From Liolophura sinensis (lineage: Eukaryota; Mollusca; Polyplacophora; Chitonida; Chitonidae), in NCBI RefSeq assembly GCF_032854445.1, contig NC_088307.1, forward strand, positions 21,946,001 to 22,010,000: a DNA stretch of 64,000 nucleotides, in the 5' to 3' direction. The notes beneath the pieces are model-generated. The model was not told where the DNA came from and did not search any database. It was given only the letters and a program-made list of their open reading frames with translations. Within the stretch, counting starts at the first letter, position 1, and every line of letters begins with the position of its first letter. Of this stretch, positions 23,171 through 35,400 are shown piece by piece. The translations under genes were made by a program, and so were the position numbers.

Positions 23171-23894
23171 GATTGATGTATTGAGCAACAGTTTACAATA
23201 CACTGTGACTGTAGACATTTGAATCGCCGTATCCATCATAGAGAAGTCCCTCCTTGAAAAAAGATCACACAAGTCAATAAGAACGCTTATACATGATAGC
23301 ATTTCTAAAATTTAAATAAGAAATAAAATATAGCAACTATAAACCAGTATTTGCCAATACGGTTCTTTTTCAGCCTGATATAGGCTAGCCTTGAACAGAG
23401 CAGATGGACATTCGTTGAAAAGTGTAGTCACCCAATCCTGTTTACGAGCTTCTCTATACAAGAGAGAAAATCAGACCAACACAAAAAACTTAAATGTCAT
23501 GTATTTTAGCACGAGACAGAGTCTTAACGCTCAATGCGAGACTTACGGGCAAAGTAGCGTTAGGATGTTTACCTGACCACAGTTCAATACCGCATTAAAC
23601 GTCGCCAATTCAGTTTTATTTGACCAGAGCTATAGGTAGCCAAAATTGTATATTTAACAGGTCATATTTACGCGACCTGTGTAATTTTCGATTAATTTAT
23701 ATTCGAGGTTAGAATGGACCTTTTCTAATGATTTGTTTTAATGTTATTGTATGCTAAACATGACGACAATACACCATTTTGTCTAATTCTTGACAAATTA
23801 CGTCAGATAAATTGCATTTAAAACCAATGCATGTTTTTTTTTTGTTTGTTTGTTTTTGCTGAAACTATTATGCTAGGGGTGTGTAAGGTGTTAC

Positions 23895-24030
23895 ATGTTA
23901 AGCATTTACATGAACTGTTAGGAGAAAACCCTAACTGACGTTAACTGACAAGAGGTTTCACCAGATATGTGTGACCATTTGCCAGCTATCATAGTGTCGT
24001 CGATGCTTTGGTTCTACTTTCTATGTTGTT
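23895..24030 (-). repeat. R3, reverse, 5' half
   Basis: GCATTTACATGAACTGTTAG and CATTTGCCAGCTATCATAGT. Confidence 0.75.
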
Positions 24031-24145
24031 AGAATTTTAAAATGATAGTATGAGGAAATGAGAAAAATTAACCTGCTTCGATGTAGAAGTTCTGTAAATT
24101 ATTCACAACATTTACTGAATATATAGAATCTCAAAAAAAAACTAT

Positions 24146-24700
24146 AGTATAGAGGGCAAAATCGGAGCAGAGACGACAGTGTGATAGACATACAGCATGG
24201 AGGGCAAAATCGGCGCAGAGACGACATTGTGATAGACATACAACATAGAGTGCAAAATCAGAGCAGAGACGACAGTGTGATAGACATACAACATAGAGTG
24301 CAAAATCAGAGCAGAGACGACAGTGTGATAGACATACAACATAGAGTGCAAAATCAGAGCAGATAAGACAGTTGATAGACGTACAGCATGGAGGGCAGAA
24401 TCAGAGCAACGGCGACATTGTGATAGTTGGCAAATGGTAACGTATAACCGATGAAAGACTTACAGCATCTCGAGTAAAATCAAAGCAGCGACGACAATGT
24501 GATAGTTGACAAATGGTCACACGTAGCAGATGAAAGACATACAGCATCGAGAGTTAAACCGGAGCAGCGACGACAGTGTGATAGTTGGCAAATGGCCATG
24601 TGCAAGCGGGGACTTCAAACCCCCGTCAGTTTACCTTTACTTGAGTTTTATTATATCTGTTCATGTAAACGGTTAGATAAGAAACTGTAAAAGAGTTTGT
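24146..24700 (+). repeat. R3-derived hierarchical tandem array
   Basis: About five 48-base units (CAGAGCAGAGACGACAGTGT and an AGACATACAACATAGAG spacer) at 24146-24400 come from the R3 start region. They are followed by longer units of about 80-85 bases that also include TAGTTGGCAAATGG, then a remnant of the body to 24700. Open frames here come only from the period being a multiple of three. Confidence 0.85.
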
Positions 24701-24889
24701 GAAATCTACTGACAACTTTTCGTGAAACCTGTAAATATAACTTTAGGCATTCTTGTTCTGGCGAGAGACAGGCTCTTATAGCCACTTATTTTCGTTCTCT
24801 AATTTGTTTTAGGCTCTTTTTTGCTGTCTTTTAACTTGTTAAGCATAATCCATGTTTAATTTACATGGATTAAGGTGAAGATAATGTTA

Positions 24890-25260
24890 AAGAGAGCACT
24901 TCCGGATCGCCGTGTTTTCATAGTCAACTCTCCAATGATTGATTTAGGACATATACGTGGCCTTAACTCTTCCACCCCACAGAACTTAAGGCCCTATGCC
25001 CGGTAACCTGTCGTTAGCCCCGGGGTCGTGCAGTTGAGAACCGCACGTCCAAAAACCTCTCCAGAGCCTGAACGAGGAAATGGGAAAGCACACGACAAAT
25101 GTTACTATTCCAATCTTGTTTTATCTCGGTTTCTTTTTTTTTTTCGTATCCTTTCCCACAGGACACATGGGCATGTAGAGAGGATATCGTTTTCTCTCTA
25201 ACGGTGTATAGAGCGGCCTGGATTATCCCAAGATACGCATGCTTGTTTTCTTGTCAAGGT
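24890..25260. other. unique GC-richer block, candidate conserved non-coding element
   Basis: Repeat-free, with GGTAACCTGTCGTTAGCCCC, GAACCGCACGTCC and a TGGATTATCCC that fits an Otx-type homeodomain site. No open frame of note. Confidence 0.2.
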
Positions 25261-25658
25261 AAATAACGGATAGTCACGTACTGCACAGGCACAGCGAGAT
25301 TTTGTAGCAGATGTTCATGACGTAATATTTTGTGTTGGCTGTCGTGCCTTTCTTTGCTCCATTTGTCATTAAGACTGAATAATGATTTTCGGATTTGAAT
25401 ACATGCTGGTGGACACAGAGGCTCATTTCTCTTTTAAGTAGGCAGGAAGTAGAGTGATTGGAAGAAGGTTGGAAACGTATATCCTCGAATGTTCCACAAA
25501 TTGCACTTTAGAGCCAAGCTATTGAAGAGCAGATTCGGTTTTAACAAAACATCGAAAATTAAATTTCTCACAAACTTTTTCCGAGAGTGATGTTGTCTAG
25601 GATATGAAGCATAAAGTGACGTGATTCACACGCACCGCAATAGAACCAACCCAACTTA

Positions 25659-25659
25659 C

Positions 25660-25694
<35 letters not shown>
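25659..25694. repeat. (AAT)n microsatellite
   Basis: Twelve uninterrupted AAT units. Confidence 0.97.
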
Positions 25695-25696
<2 letters not shown>

Positions 25697-27839
25697 CGTT
25701 ACTTAACGAGATTGGTATAATCGCAGACACGAATGAGGAGTGAGTCAGCCTACACTGGTCTTCCCTAAGGCCCTCGAAGGGATAGAAAGTAAAATATTTT
25801 GCTGAAACAAAAAGTAGGACACTTAAACCATAACGCCCACTTGGAGACAAATCAAAGAATGTGAATCATTCCATCACCTGGACATCCTTGCTACTGTAAA
25901 AACATTACACCTAACATGATATCTACGTGTACAAAGGCACTGTGACGCGATCAGGGCCTATGTTTGCAAAACATCATTTTTTTCCTAACTTTTCAGGTGA
26001 ATGACGTCGTCTAATTTCACTATAACCTAACCGACGTCATCTCAGGCAACAAGTCAAATTTTACGCACAAAGTATAGCGACAGTAGCCTCTGACCTGGTT
26101 TCTCACGAGTAGATTGTTTCAGGGAAATAAAACCGTCACGTAGTAGCTGTAGGAAATAACCAGAAATGTTCTGCTTATGTCACCTTTGGGCCGAATTGTT
26201 TTAAAAGACCGAAATCGTACTATTTGGTGAAGTGGGTTGCTATCCAGTCAGCTTCATTTCCTGAGTAGCGGCCACGGAAGTCAAACTTATTTATCCCCAA
26301 GCATGACGGGAAAGGCTTCCCTATTGACTGATCGACTATCGTTTGCTATCAGTGATGTGATGCTAGCCCATACATTCGTGTCATCCATGTGACACATTCC
26401 ATTGGCAGTTTATCACGACATATTTAGGCGTTCTTTTTAATACTTTTTTTTTATAACCGTCTACATCCTCTTCAAGCTCTAAATGTTATAACACGCGTCA
26501 GCGGACATGTGTGAATTTGTGAATTAGCACAACAGAAGCTCTAGGGAAACATGGCACACGAACTTTAAGATCAATGATTTTGCTATATTGAGCTTCGTGG
26601 TGTTTTATGTCTGTAGGATCGACATTAAGAATAATTCTTGATTTCCTGAAATTTAAACGTTTATCTTACAGATTTTGTGTTTCTTATCAGTGTCTCATCG
26701 ATTCTGTTGCCGTGTCAATCATTCTATGATCATTTTACATTCGTTCCACGACTATCAAATGTCATGGTTGTTTTGCGCCTGCGTAATAAACGCATTGTAC
26801 ATCCTTTCTACACAATACAACATTTCAAGACACTTGAAATATTACGGTATTTATAACAAATCTACATTAAAAGAATTATCCAAAGGGTTGTATTTTGGAA
26901 AGTCTTACATATCAAGTACCAAATAAAATGCCTCTTTGGCATTAACAAAATCTATCCTGAGAACAGAATTTCGCTGAGGTCTTCTAGTTCACACACGACA
27001 TAAGACAAAGAAAACAGTAGCCTGAAAGCAATGTTGTGTAAAACTGAGAAATGCATCCGCGTGCAGTATACATTTCAGTCAGACTCATGCCTTTGCATAC
27101 AATCTGTTGGTGTTATGCACAGTTTAAGGTCGCCTGGGATCCCAAGCTGTAGACCTTTCTGGGAAGAGTTTACAGACGAGCATCGAAGCAGCAACTGTTC
27201 GTTAGCAAACATTTGCTTGGTCGATCACTGAGTAAACCTAAAACCCTAACCTGTTACATGATGCGGAAACCGAGTGCGGAAATCAAAACCTCGTAATCGT
27301 GTTAACTTGAAAAAAGGCGAAACTTCAGCGGACTTGCGGTTGTTTATTTGCAGCGATCAAGGGCACAGTCGAAGCTAATGATGTCTTAACTGAGAAGGTC
27401 TACATCGCAACAGTTTAAAATCGCTATGACAAGTTCACCAAAGTCAAATGGTAAAGTTGTCACAGCATTAAAATGTGCTGAAGTGGGTTCCCCGGTTTTC
27501 TGTCGATCGACCAAAGGACGACACTGTAACGTATGCAGCTCTTCCGCATCATGGTGGAATGTTAGTTTACTCTAAACAAAAGCAAGGTGCTCAGCTGAGG
27601 CCGGAACAGTAAAAAGAAAAACTTGAATTTGTTTAGATCTGTAAGCAACAGGTTTGACACTGATGGTCGCATTTGCAACATTCTGCGTTAATGTTCACCG
27701 CGTCTCTCCCTAGCTTCTAATGTTTTTTTTCTTCCAGATATGAGTGTATATAAAGTATTAAATTTGTTTGCTTCATTCTTCATAAGAACGCTTGCGTGCA
27801 GCAAATATGAACAGATAATACACACGAGTCATTTACAAG

Positions 27840-27990
27840 CAGAAGTAATGTGCCATGAACAGTTAGAACAATACCCTAACTCAGGTAAACTGACAAGAGG
27901 CCGTATTTCACTCATTATGTGCGACTATTTTCCAGCTATCGCACTTTCGTCGCTGCTCTGGTTTTACTCTCAATGTTGTACGTCTTTTAT
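27840..27990 (-). repeat. R3, reverse, 5' half
   Basis: CTAACTCAGGTAAACTGACA, GAGGCCGTATTTCACTC and CGTCGCTGCTCTGGTTTTAC. Confidence 0.8.
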
Positions 27991-28054
27991 GATAATCATA
28001 TGACATAATACAGCTAATAATCCCAAAATAGACCTTAAATTGTGTTATTGTCCC

Positions 28055-28545
28055 CCAACATTGTCACATTGTCCCACAACACTGTCATATATCGTTCCAC
28101 AACATTGTCACATCATCCTACAATGTTGTCATATCGTCCGACAATATTGTCATATTGTTCCCAAATCATTGTCATATTGTCCGATAACTGTGGCATGTAT
28201 TGCCCACAACATTGTCATATTGTCCCACAACACTGTCATATTGTTATTGTCCCACAAGATTGCCATGATGTCCTACAACACTGTCATATTGTCCCCCAAC
28301 ATCATCATATTGTCCCAAAGTATTGTCATATTGTTCCACAGCATTGTCAAATATTGTCCGAAAACACTGTCATATTGTCCCAAAACACTGTCATTTTGAC
28401 CCACAACTTCGTAATATTTTCCCACAACACTGTCATCTTGTTCCAAAACACTGTCATGTTGCCTCAACATATTGCCATATTGTCCCTCAAGCTTGGCATA
28501 CTCTCAATCCACTTCGTCACATTGTCCCAGATTTTCCTCTGGCAT
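28055..28545. repeat. 21-bp minisatellite
   Basis: More than 20 degenerate units of the type CACAACACTGTCATATTGTCC. The period, a multiple of three, creates a 183-codon plus-strand open frame with a 7-residue repeat (CHIVPQH type), judged non-coding. Confidence 0.9.
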
Positions 28546-28559
28546 GAATATTGTAATAT

Positions 28560-28955
28560 AAGTAAAGACGTACAGCAAGGAGAGCAAAACTAGAGCAACG
28601 ACGATGGTGTGATAGCTGGCAAATGGTCACACGATACCGGTGAAATACCGCCTCTTGTCATCTCAATCAGGGTATTATTATAACCATTTATGTAAATGCA
28701 TAAACAGCAGCAAATTACACGCCCTTTAGCACCATGGCTTCAGCAGAAATAGGTTTTAAAAAATGCGGCGATGTTAACTGCAATTTATTAGACGTCACTG
28801 GTCTAGAAATACTCAAACTGCTGTGTTGTCACCAATTTAACGTACAATCACATTAAAACAATGCAAAGGGACCAGGACTCGGGGATGCTGTCCAGCAGAT
28901 CCAGGTTTACATGTATGCAGAAATACAATATAATTAAAGACGTACAGCATAAAAG
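28560..28955 (+). repeat. R3, longest unbroken copy
   Basis: Extends beyond the TAGACGTCACTGGTCTAG block through GTTGTCACCAATTTAACG and CAATCACATTAAAACAATGC to a second ATAATTAAAGACGTACAGCA start at 28930. That suggests a tandem or nested arrangement cut by the SINE-1 at 28966. Confidence 0.85.
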
Positions 28956-28965
28956 AGCTCAAGGG

Positions 28966-29157
28966 GCCTCCGTGGCCAAGGTTGTTAGCGTGCCAGCGTG
29001 GCGCAATAACCCCAGGAGTCTCTCACCAATGCGGTCGCTGTGAGTTCAAGTCTAGCTCTTGTTGCCTCCCACCATAATGCTGAGTTCCGTTGTATAAGTG
29101 AAATATTTTGAGTACGGCGTAAAATACCAATCAGATAAATAAATACATAAATAAATC
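28966..29157 (+). mobile_element. SINE-1 with internal deletion
   Basis: A complete tRNA-like head (GGGGCCTCCGTGGCC and B-box GAGTTCAAGTCT) is joined directly to CCTCCCACCATAATGCTG and the tail, so the middle is deleted. It cuts into an R3 copy that ends around 28950. Confidence 0.9.
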
Positions 29158-29679
29158 CAACAATTCATACATGTATATATGTTGCCACGAAATATTGCCC
29201 GCGTGACGTTATGCCAAATGCGTTCGTTCATATAATGCGATTCGCACAGGGTTTTAACTAAGGCGCTGTTGAAAATCTCAGAGTAAATTAAGATATTCTG
29301 GATAGCAAATCTGGCATACAACCGACTATGATCTTCACCCCCGCGCAATCTGCCAGTTTCACACTGAAGTAAGACTTGCTGCACCTAGAAAAGGATGTAC
29401 AGCGTATCAACAAGAGTTCAGGACAAAAGTGTTTACTCAATTATGATGTATACAATACACCTTAGCGCATGTTGTTTATGTACCTAGTGATGTAGCAATG
29501 TTGTAGCAATTCATACTCGAGTGCACGTCAGGGTATGCGTGAAACCTAGAGTTTCATTTTCAGAATATACAGATGAAACGTTAGACCAAAGTTAGCAGAT
29601 ATCAGAAGACCTATAATACACAGATTTCTTTAGAAATTGCTGAATTGAAATTTTTGAATTGACTGACTAGGGACTTCAC

Positions 29680-30068
29680 GGTTAGGACCGGCCCGGATAG
29701 CACAGTTGGTAGAGCGTCCGCTTCGGACCGGTAGATCCAGGATCAATCCTTGATCGAGTCACACCTAAGACTTTAAAAGAGGAACTTGTAACTTCCTCGC
29801 TTGGCGTTCAGCATAAAGGGGATAGTGCAACGACTGGTTGACCCGTATCAGTATAATGGCTCGGGCGGGGCGGCTTACTTGCCTTGGGTAAGTCGTCTCA
29901 GTGAAGCAGCACTAAATAAAAGAGCGGTGGAAATCCGTCCTGCAACAAGGAGGCACATTACACGTACATGCACCCTAACGATTCCTTCGTCGTCATATGA
30001 CTGAAAAATTGTTGAGTACGACGTTAAACCCCAAGCACTCACACACTCACTCGCACTCAAGGTTAGGA
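29680..30068 (+). mobile_element. SINE-2, full length, with target-site duplication
   Basis: The body at 29688-30060 opens with a tRNA-like head (GGATAGCACAGTTGGTAGAG, then CTTCGGACCGGTAGATCC), has a strongly conserved centre (CTTCCTCGCTTGGCGTTCAG) and ends GAGTACGACGTTAAACCCC plus a CACTCACAC tail. GGTTAGGA flanks it at 29680-29687 and 30061-30068. Long open frames inside it on both strands are by-products of the element. Confidence 0.9.
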
Positions 30069-30149
30069 ATGCAACCATATGGTCTGTTTTAAGCAGATAT
30101 ATAGAGGCATAAGGTATATAAGTTTAGTTAAGGAATAATAACTTATAAG

Positions 30150-30215
30150 TACAATATAATTACGCCGTTCAATATAAAGAGTAAATCCAGAGCTGTGGCC
30201 AATTTGTTTTTCATC
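30150..30215 (+). repeat. R3 fragment, uncertain
   Basis: TATAAAGAGTAAATCCAGAGC only, then the match is lost. Confidence 0.4.
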
Positions 30216-30595
30216 AAATGCTCATCAAGCCTATTAATAAGGTATAATTCAATGCTCACGTGTTAAAGTTCACATAAAACTTTTGGGTTAAATACACCAA
30301 GGTGTAATACCTGAAGAGTATGCACTTTAAGGTGAAATATTTCAATGTTACCGCAAACTTGACATTCAATAACATTAGTTTTTTTGTATGTTTGTCGAGC
30401 TTCTACTAATAAAAGCATGCCATACGAAGTTTAAAAACCTCACAAGTGTTTGGGATTTACGCAGACGCGCTGGCAGAACAGATTCCGTAAACTAGCGCAT
30501 TCTTAACTCTTACGAGTACGCTTAAATGGACATATAGATAGGAATGTGGCCTCGGAAAGAGAAAGGGTAAACCTCCCTGGGGGTAGTGAGGATTT

Positions 30596-30638
30596 GGGGG
30601 GGGGGGGGGGCATGGGGGCGGCGGGGGGTGGTGGTGGT
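30596..30638 (+). repeat. G-rich run with G-quadruplex potential
   Basis: Fifteen consecutive G, then GGGGGCGGCGGGGGG and a (GGT)n end. Confidence 0.7.
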
Positions 30639-31834
30639 AAGGAAAGCGGATTCTGCCTTGTCCATCTATCTTGTTAAGAATACCAACACTGAAGAATCGA
30701 AACTATTGCCGAACATCATACAGGCCGTAATCTAAACTTATACAACAAGGACGACTAAACACTCGAGTCCACACGCAAACATCCGCTAAATTCGGCCATA
30801 ATACAATGACATAACTTTTAGTGGACAGAGACGATAAGCGGGGATTTCCTATTATCGATGCCCGACGGTCAGAGAACAGCCTTGACAATGTCATTTGTAA
30901 GGTTGTCCGGATCATGAACGTCTCCGCTGTGGATAGAAGTAAGTGCAGAGCAATTGATTAGGCACAGCGTTCAAAGCGTCAAACCGAAATTTAAACGTTG
31001 TATCTCCTACGTTGGTAAAACCTTTGGTCTGCCATAAAAAGGCATGTAATAAACCGATAATCGCAACGTTCATTGCAAAACAACCTTCAAAAGATATTAT
31101 CGTTTTGGACAAAGCGTTCAAAATGACGATTTTAATAAATAGTTATTGAGTATAACGATTAGAAACAGATAGACACCCATTTGAATAGAGACAATTCTTA
31201 AGCTTGTGTACCAATTTGCGCTTTGTGGTCTTGATTCACTACGCTTCCTAAAATCTGTTTTGCACGCGGTATTTGTTAATCTCCAAAAGTGTACAATCTG
31301 TGGTACACGTAGAGGCGCCACTGTCGTGGGCGACTGCAAGCTTTTTGGAGTTTCTAAGTCATCGCCTCCAACTGCTAATTAAGTTTACGGATTCCACAGA
31401 AGAGTCCTTAGCCATTAACCTTGAAATCTGCTCAGTGTTTGCGTCGCTTTAAAAAGTCAGATAAGCATAAGCCACTTGTCATCATTAAGGAGACCCGCCT
31501 AATTCAACAATGCAGGTTTTAATGGCAATTATCCAAAGATATCCTATAGAGATAGGCGGAAAGGCAAGTCCGTTGGCTTAATGAAGTAGGCCGATATCCA
31601 AGACAAACTAGATCCAATGCATCAGCTATCCTAAGCAGTGCAGGGATGATAATGCAAGATTTAACTCTCAAATATATCTGCACGAAGAAAGCATTCAAGG
31701 ATGCAAATTGCATGTCATCTTGGATAAAATCGTCGAGCAATGCATTCTTATGAATGGGCTCCAGTTTGACTCTTTACGACGAAGTCTTTTCCACTGTAAT
31801 CCTGCATAAACCATGATTCTGTTAGCATCTCCAA

Positions 31835-32135
31835 GGCCAGTTCCCTTTACATTGTTTTAATGTATTGTATTGTCAAGTATGGAGACAACACAGCATTGTG
31901 AATAATTCTAGACCAGTGACGTCTAATAAATTGCAATAAACATCACAGCATTTTTTTTTTGCCTTATTCTACTTAAGCCATGGGCTAGGGGGCTTATAAA
32001 TTGTTGCTACAGGAGCATTTACGTGAATAAAACCCTGACTGAGGTAAATTGACAAGAGGCGGTATTTCACCGGTTATGTGTGACCATTTGTCAGGTATCA
32101 CGCTTTCGTCGCTGCTCTGGTTCTGCTCTCTATCT
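31835..32135 (-). repeat. R3, near full length
   Basis: Reverse copy from TTTACATTGTTTTAATG through CAGTGACGTCTAATAAATTG to CGTCGCTGCTCTGGTTCTGC. Confidence 0.85.
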
Positions 32136-32164
32136 TGTGCTCTTTACTCTTAACATGTGCTCTT

Positions 32165-32222
32165 CCGAGTTTCCTCGCACCATAATGCTAACCACCGTCG
32201 TATAAGTGAAATATTCTTGAGT
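32165..32222 (+). mobile_element. SINE-1 fragment between inverted R3 copies
   Basis: Only CCTCGCACCATAATGCTAAC to TTCTTGAGTAC remains. R3 lies on each side in opposite orientations. Confidence 0.75.
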
Positions 32223-32225
32223 ACA

Positions 32226-32400
32226 ATATACCTCGGTCAGGGTTTTATTCTAACTGTTCCTGTAAATACATAAATGGTAGCAATTTACACGCCCTCCTAG
32301 CACCACGGGTTAATCTGAATTAGGTACAAATTAGGCTAAATGCAATTTATTTACAATAACATTTAACATACAATAACATTGAAACAATAAGGCGTAAAAC
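32226..32400 (+). repeat. R3, 3' half
   Basis: CCTCGGTCAGGGTTTTATTC to ACACGCCCTCCTAGCACCAC, then degraded. It faces the copy at 31835. Confidence 0.8.
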
Positions 32401-32754
32401 AACCGCCAACGCTTACACGCATTTAGAAGTAGGCCTATTGCTTTTAGAGTACACGTCCTATACCAATATTTGCCGTCAAAATGTTAAAATCCACCATGTA
32501 CCATGCGGGAATGCTGTAATAAAGACTTCGGACTAAACTTTGACACGCTTATGTTTACGTGTACCAATAGATAAATTATAAAATACAGCAAGCAGTTGTA
32601 AGCAATTAAACTGTATTCGCCTGTGTCTAGGTTTATCTATATCAGATGCTTTAACATTGGTCGCCCAAGATCAACAAATCCCTTTGCTCAATATTCATCA
32701 ATATCATCAATAAAACTGATCCATGGAGCCGTCCCAAATTTGAACTAGGTTAAT

Positions 32755-33010
32755 ATAATTAAAGACGTACAGCAAAGAGTAAAACCATAGCAGCGACGAC
32801 AGTGTGATTGTTAGCAAATGGCCACACGTAACTGGTGAACTACAGCCTCTTGTCATTTTACCTCTATCAGGGCTTTATACTGACTGTTCATGTAAATGCA
32901 TATATACTAGCAATTTACACGCCTCCTTGCATCACGGCTTCAGCAGAATTAGGTAAAAAAATACAGTGATATTAACTGCAAATTATTAGACGTTACTGGT
33001 ATAGAATTAG
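32755..33010 (+). repeat. R3, near full length
   Basis: ATATAATTAAAGACGTACAG through GCAATTTACACGCCTCC to TAGACGTTACTGGTATAG. Confidence 0.85.
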
Positions 33011-33483
33011 GTCATGAATATCCTCTCACAGTCGAAAAAAGTAGGAACAGTGTTGTTGATGTAGCCTGCCTAAAAAGGGGTCAAGATTTGGTCGTCTGCC
33101 AATCAGCACTTAACGGATCATCAATGAGGAATTCAATTGACTCGGGAGTAATTATTACGGTGAAGGTCAGCGGGGCCTTGTGTTATTTGTCCAGTTTTTG
33201 AAGACAATCTGTGAGGCATTGAACACTGGGCGTTAGCCGACGTCTTCACCTGAGTCCAGCCGTGACCATTGATAAACGGGCTATGCCCGGATAACAGAAA
33301 CCAGATTGTAAAGACTTTGGCCAGACTTGAATGTAGCCAAAACCGCTACATTGATCAACGTTATACTTGCTTCTGTTTTTGCTGCTACCTCTTGCACACT
33401 CTAACTATAAAACAGTGAAAGACAATTTCCCGGATTCTCTAAGCTGTGTGATGCACGCTCTATGACAATTGTAACACACATAT

Positions 33484-33630
33484 TAGAATATTTCACTTAT
33501 ACGACGGAGGCCAGCATTATGGTGGGAGGAAACCTGCCAGATCACGGGGAAACCCACCACCACCCGCAGGTTTCTGCAGACCTACACACATACGACCGGA
33601 GAGGTAGTATACATGAGCTTGACTTGAAAT
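33484..33630 (-). mobile_element. SINE-1, lacking tail and head
   Basis: Centre only: AGAATATTTCACTTATACGA, the GGTGGGAGGAAACC segment and CGACCGGAGAGG. Confidence 0.85.
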
Positions 33631-33754
33631 GCTATTCTAAGCCTAAGACCGATGACGGACTAAGCATAATGCAAGCTTGATCCCTGTGCATTCTTTCGCG
33701 TAATTGGTTGTTAAATATGATCACAACACAGCGATTCTACAAGAGTCTAACAAA

Positions 33755-33975
33755 TTATAGTTAATTTCATTCCACTCTTTTTTACCTAATTCCGCCATGG
33801 GGTTTGCTTGATTTATGCTTTCTACCTTTTAGGCAATTACATAAACAGTTAGAATAAATCCTCATCAGAGGCACACTATCGAAATGCCAGATTTCACCGG
33901 TTAAGTTTGACCATTTGCCAACTATCACACTGTCATAACTACTATGGTTTTACTCTTTATGCTGTAGTCTTTCAG
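33755..33975 (-). repeat. R3, reverse copy, diverged
   Basis: TTTCACCGGTTAAGTTTGAC, TTTGCCAACTATCACACTGT and ACTCTTTATGCTGTAGTC. Confidence 0.8.
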
Positions 33976-35139
33976 ATTCTAAAATACAAGCTACAGGCAT
34001 GAGTATAACTTCAGCAAAGGAAATTATTCAAATGAACACAAAGTAAATTTTACACATATGATATAACAAGTGCAATACAGCTTCTCGGCCACATTACAGC
34101 CACGATACGAAAATAAATGTTGAAACCGCGATTCTACGGAAGACGGATGCGGCAGTTAAGCTCCCGTTACTTTAAGAGAGCTTCAGGGAAGTGGAGCTAG
34201 GCAAGATAAGAAAACCTTACTTGAACAATAGCATTACGTTTTCAAAATGATGTGTGGAGCAAGAAGGCCTAATCAGAGATGCTATTCTATTATCGTTTTC
34301 TTATATTTTCTTCTTTTTGTGGTATTGTCATTTCACGCCATATTCAAAAATTTTACACGTTATACAATAATAATTTATTCTTATTCAAGATAATAAACAT
34401 CAACAGCTCCATGCAACAGTCAACCGTCGGTAGATTAGACGATGTATGTTTAGGAAAATATATCGACAAAGGATCGACTAAGGGTCGAATGAAAACAGAA
34501 AACAATGTGTCTGTTTTGTTCATCGTTATTCTTGTGAAAACAACGCCGTGATTTGCATGCATTTTCAAATGACGACGCCAATACACTAATTTTACTACCT
34601 AATAACCTTTCTTTCCTTGTCTGTCCCCTGCCCCCAGATCTTCTGGGCCCGACATAAGTACAGCTAAATGAGCGACGATCTCAACTTCAAAAGACGATGA
34701 AGACGCACTGGATGAGGTTGAAGTTTGTATGGTATTACAACATTATCTTTGACACTTCATCTTATACTTGACCTTATTTTAACACCTTTCCGGATTTTCC
34801 ATGAAACTGTCCTTTTCTCTTGAGACAAAGCCTATTCATAAAGGCACAACATTGCCTTGATTGTTTTGATTATTTGCATTCATCGCAATGATGTTCTTCA
34901 AAAAGTTTTAAAGTTAAAATATGTAAATTATTGTTATGAATTTTCATAAGCCATTTCGCTCTGGAAGGTCAAAGTTTCGCCAAGGTCAAATAAGTATAAA
35001 TGGGACGCAAATGTCGATATGTCCTTTATAATCCGAGTCATGTGGACAGAGATTTGCAAGTCACTCATGAAAACACATCCACGTGGTTTTGTCCACCTCG
35101 CACACAAAGTACAATTATAAAAATTCGTACGGCTTGGCT

Positions 35140-35400
35140 TGGAGTTAGAGGATAACCACCAAGGTTCATTCGTGTCACTGCAGAAATGGAACAACGGCGT
35201 AAGTGTTCCCCTCTTCGCGTTGGGGACAATGCGCCTTGATTTGCTTGTTAATCCCCAAGGGGATGATTCCGTGTGCCCCTGCCTTTGATTGTAATTGTGA
35301 CGCCACGAAAGCCTTGGGAAGGTCTCCGCGATTTCTGCGTCCAAATACACATTGTCCGCAGGGATCGGCCTACAGCACCATTGAGAGAACTTTTAACCTC
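35140..35400. other. unique GC-richer block, candidate conserved non-coding element
   Basis: No repeat family and no recognisable protein. Contains CCTTTGATTGTAATTGTGAC with a TCF/LEF-like CTTTGAT. Listed because it stands out from the repeats around it. Confidence 0.2.

Noticed and set aside
24142-24366. 16-residue repeat proteins on both strands
   Set aside because: A by-product of the 48-bp R3-derived array.
28055-28545. CRISPR-like array
   Set aside because: Units are directly adjacent without unique spacers and the genome is eukaryotic. It is a minisatellite.
29801-30078. Open frames on both strands, one almost repeated at 60839-61042
   Set aside because: They lie inside SINE-2 copies. 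The similarity reflects the mobile element, not a gene family.
34934-35350. 138-codon minus-strand frame as a further mosaic-protease exon
   Set aside because: No cysteine module and no matching phase-1 splice sites were found.
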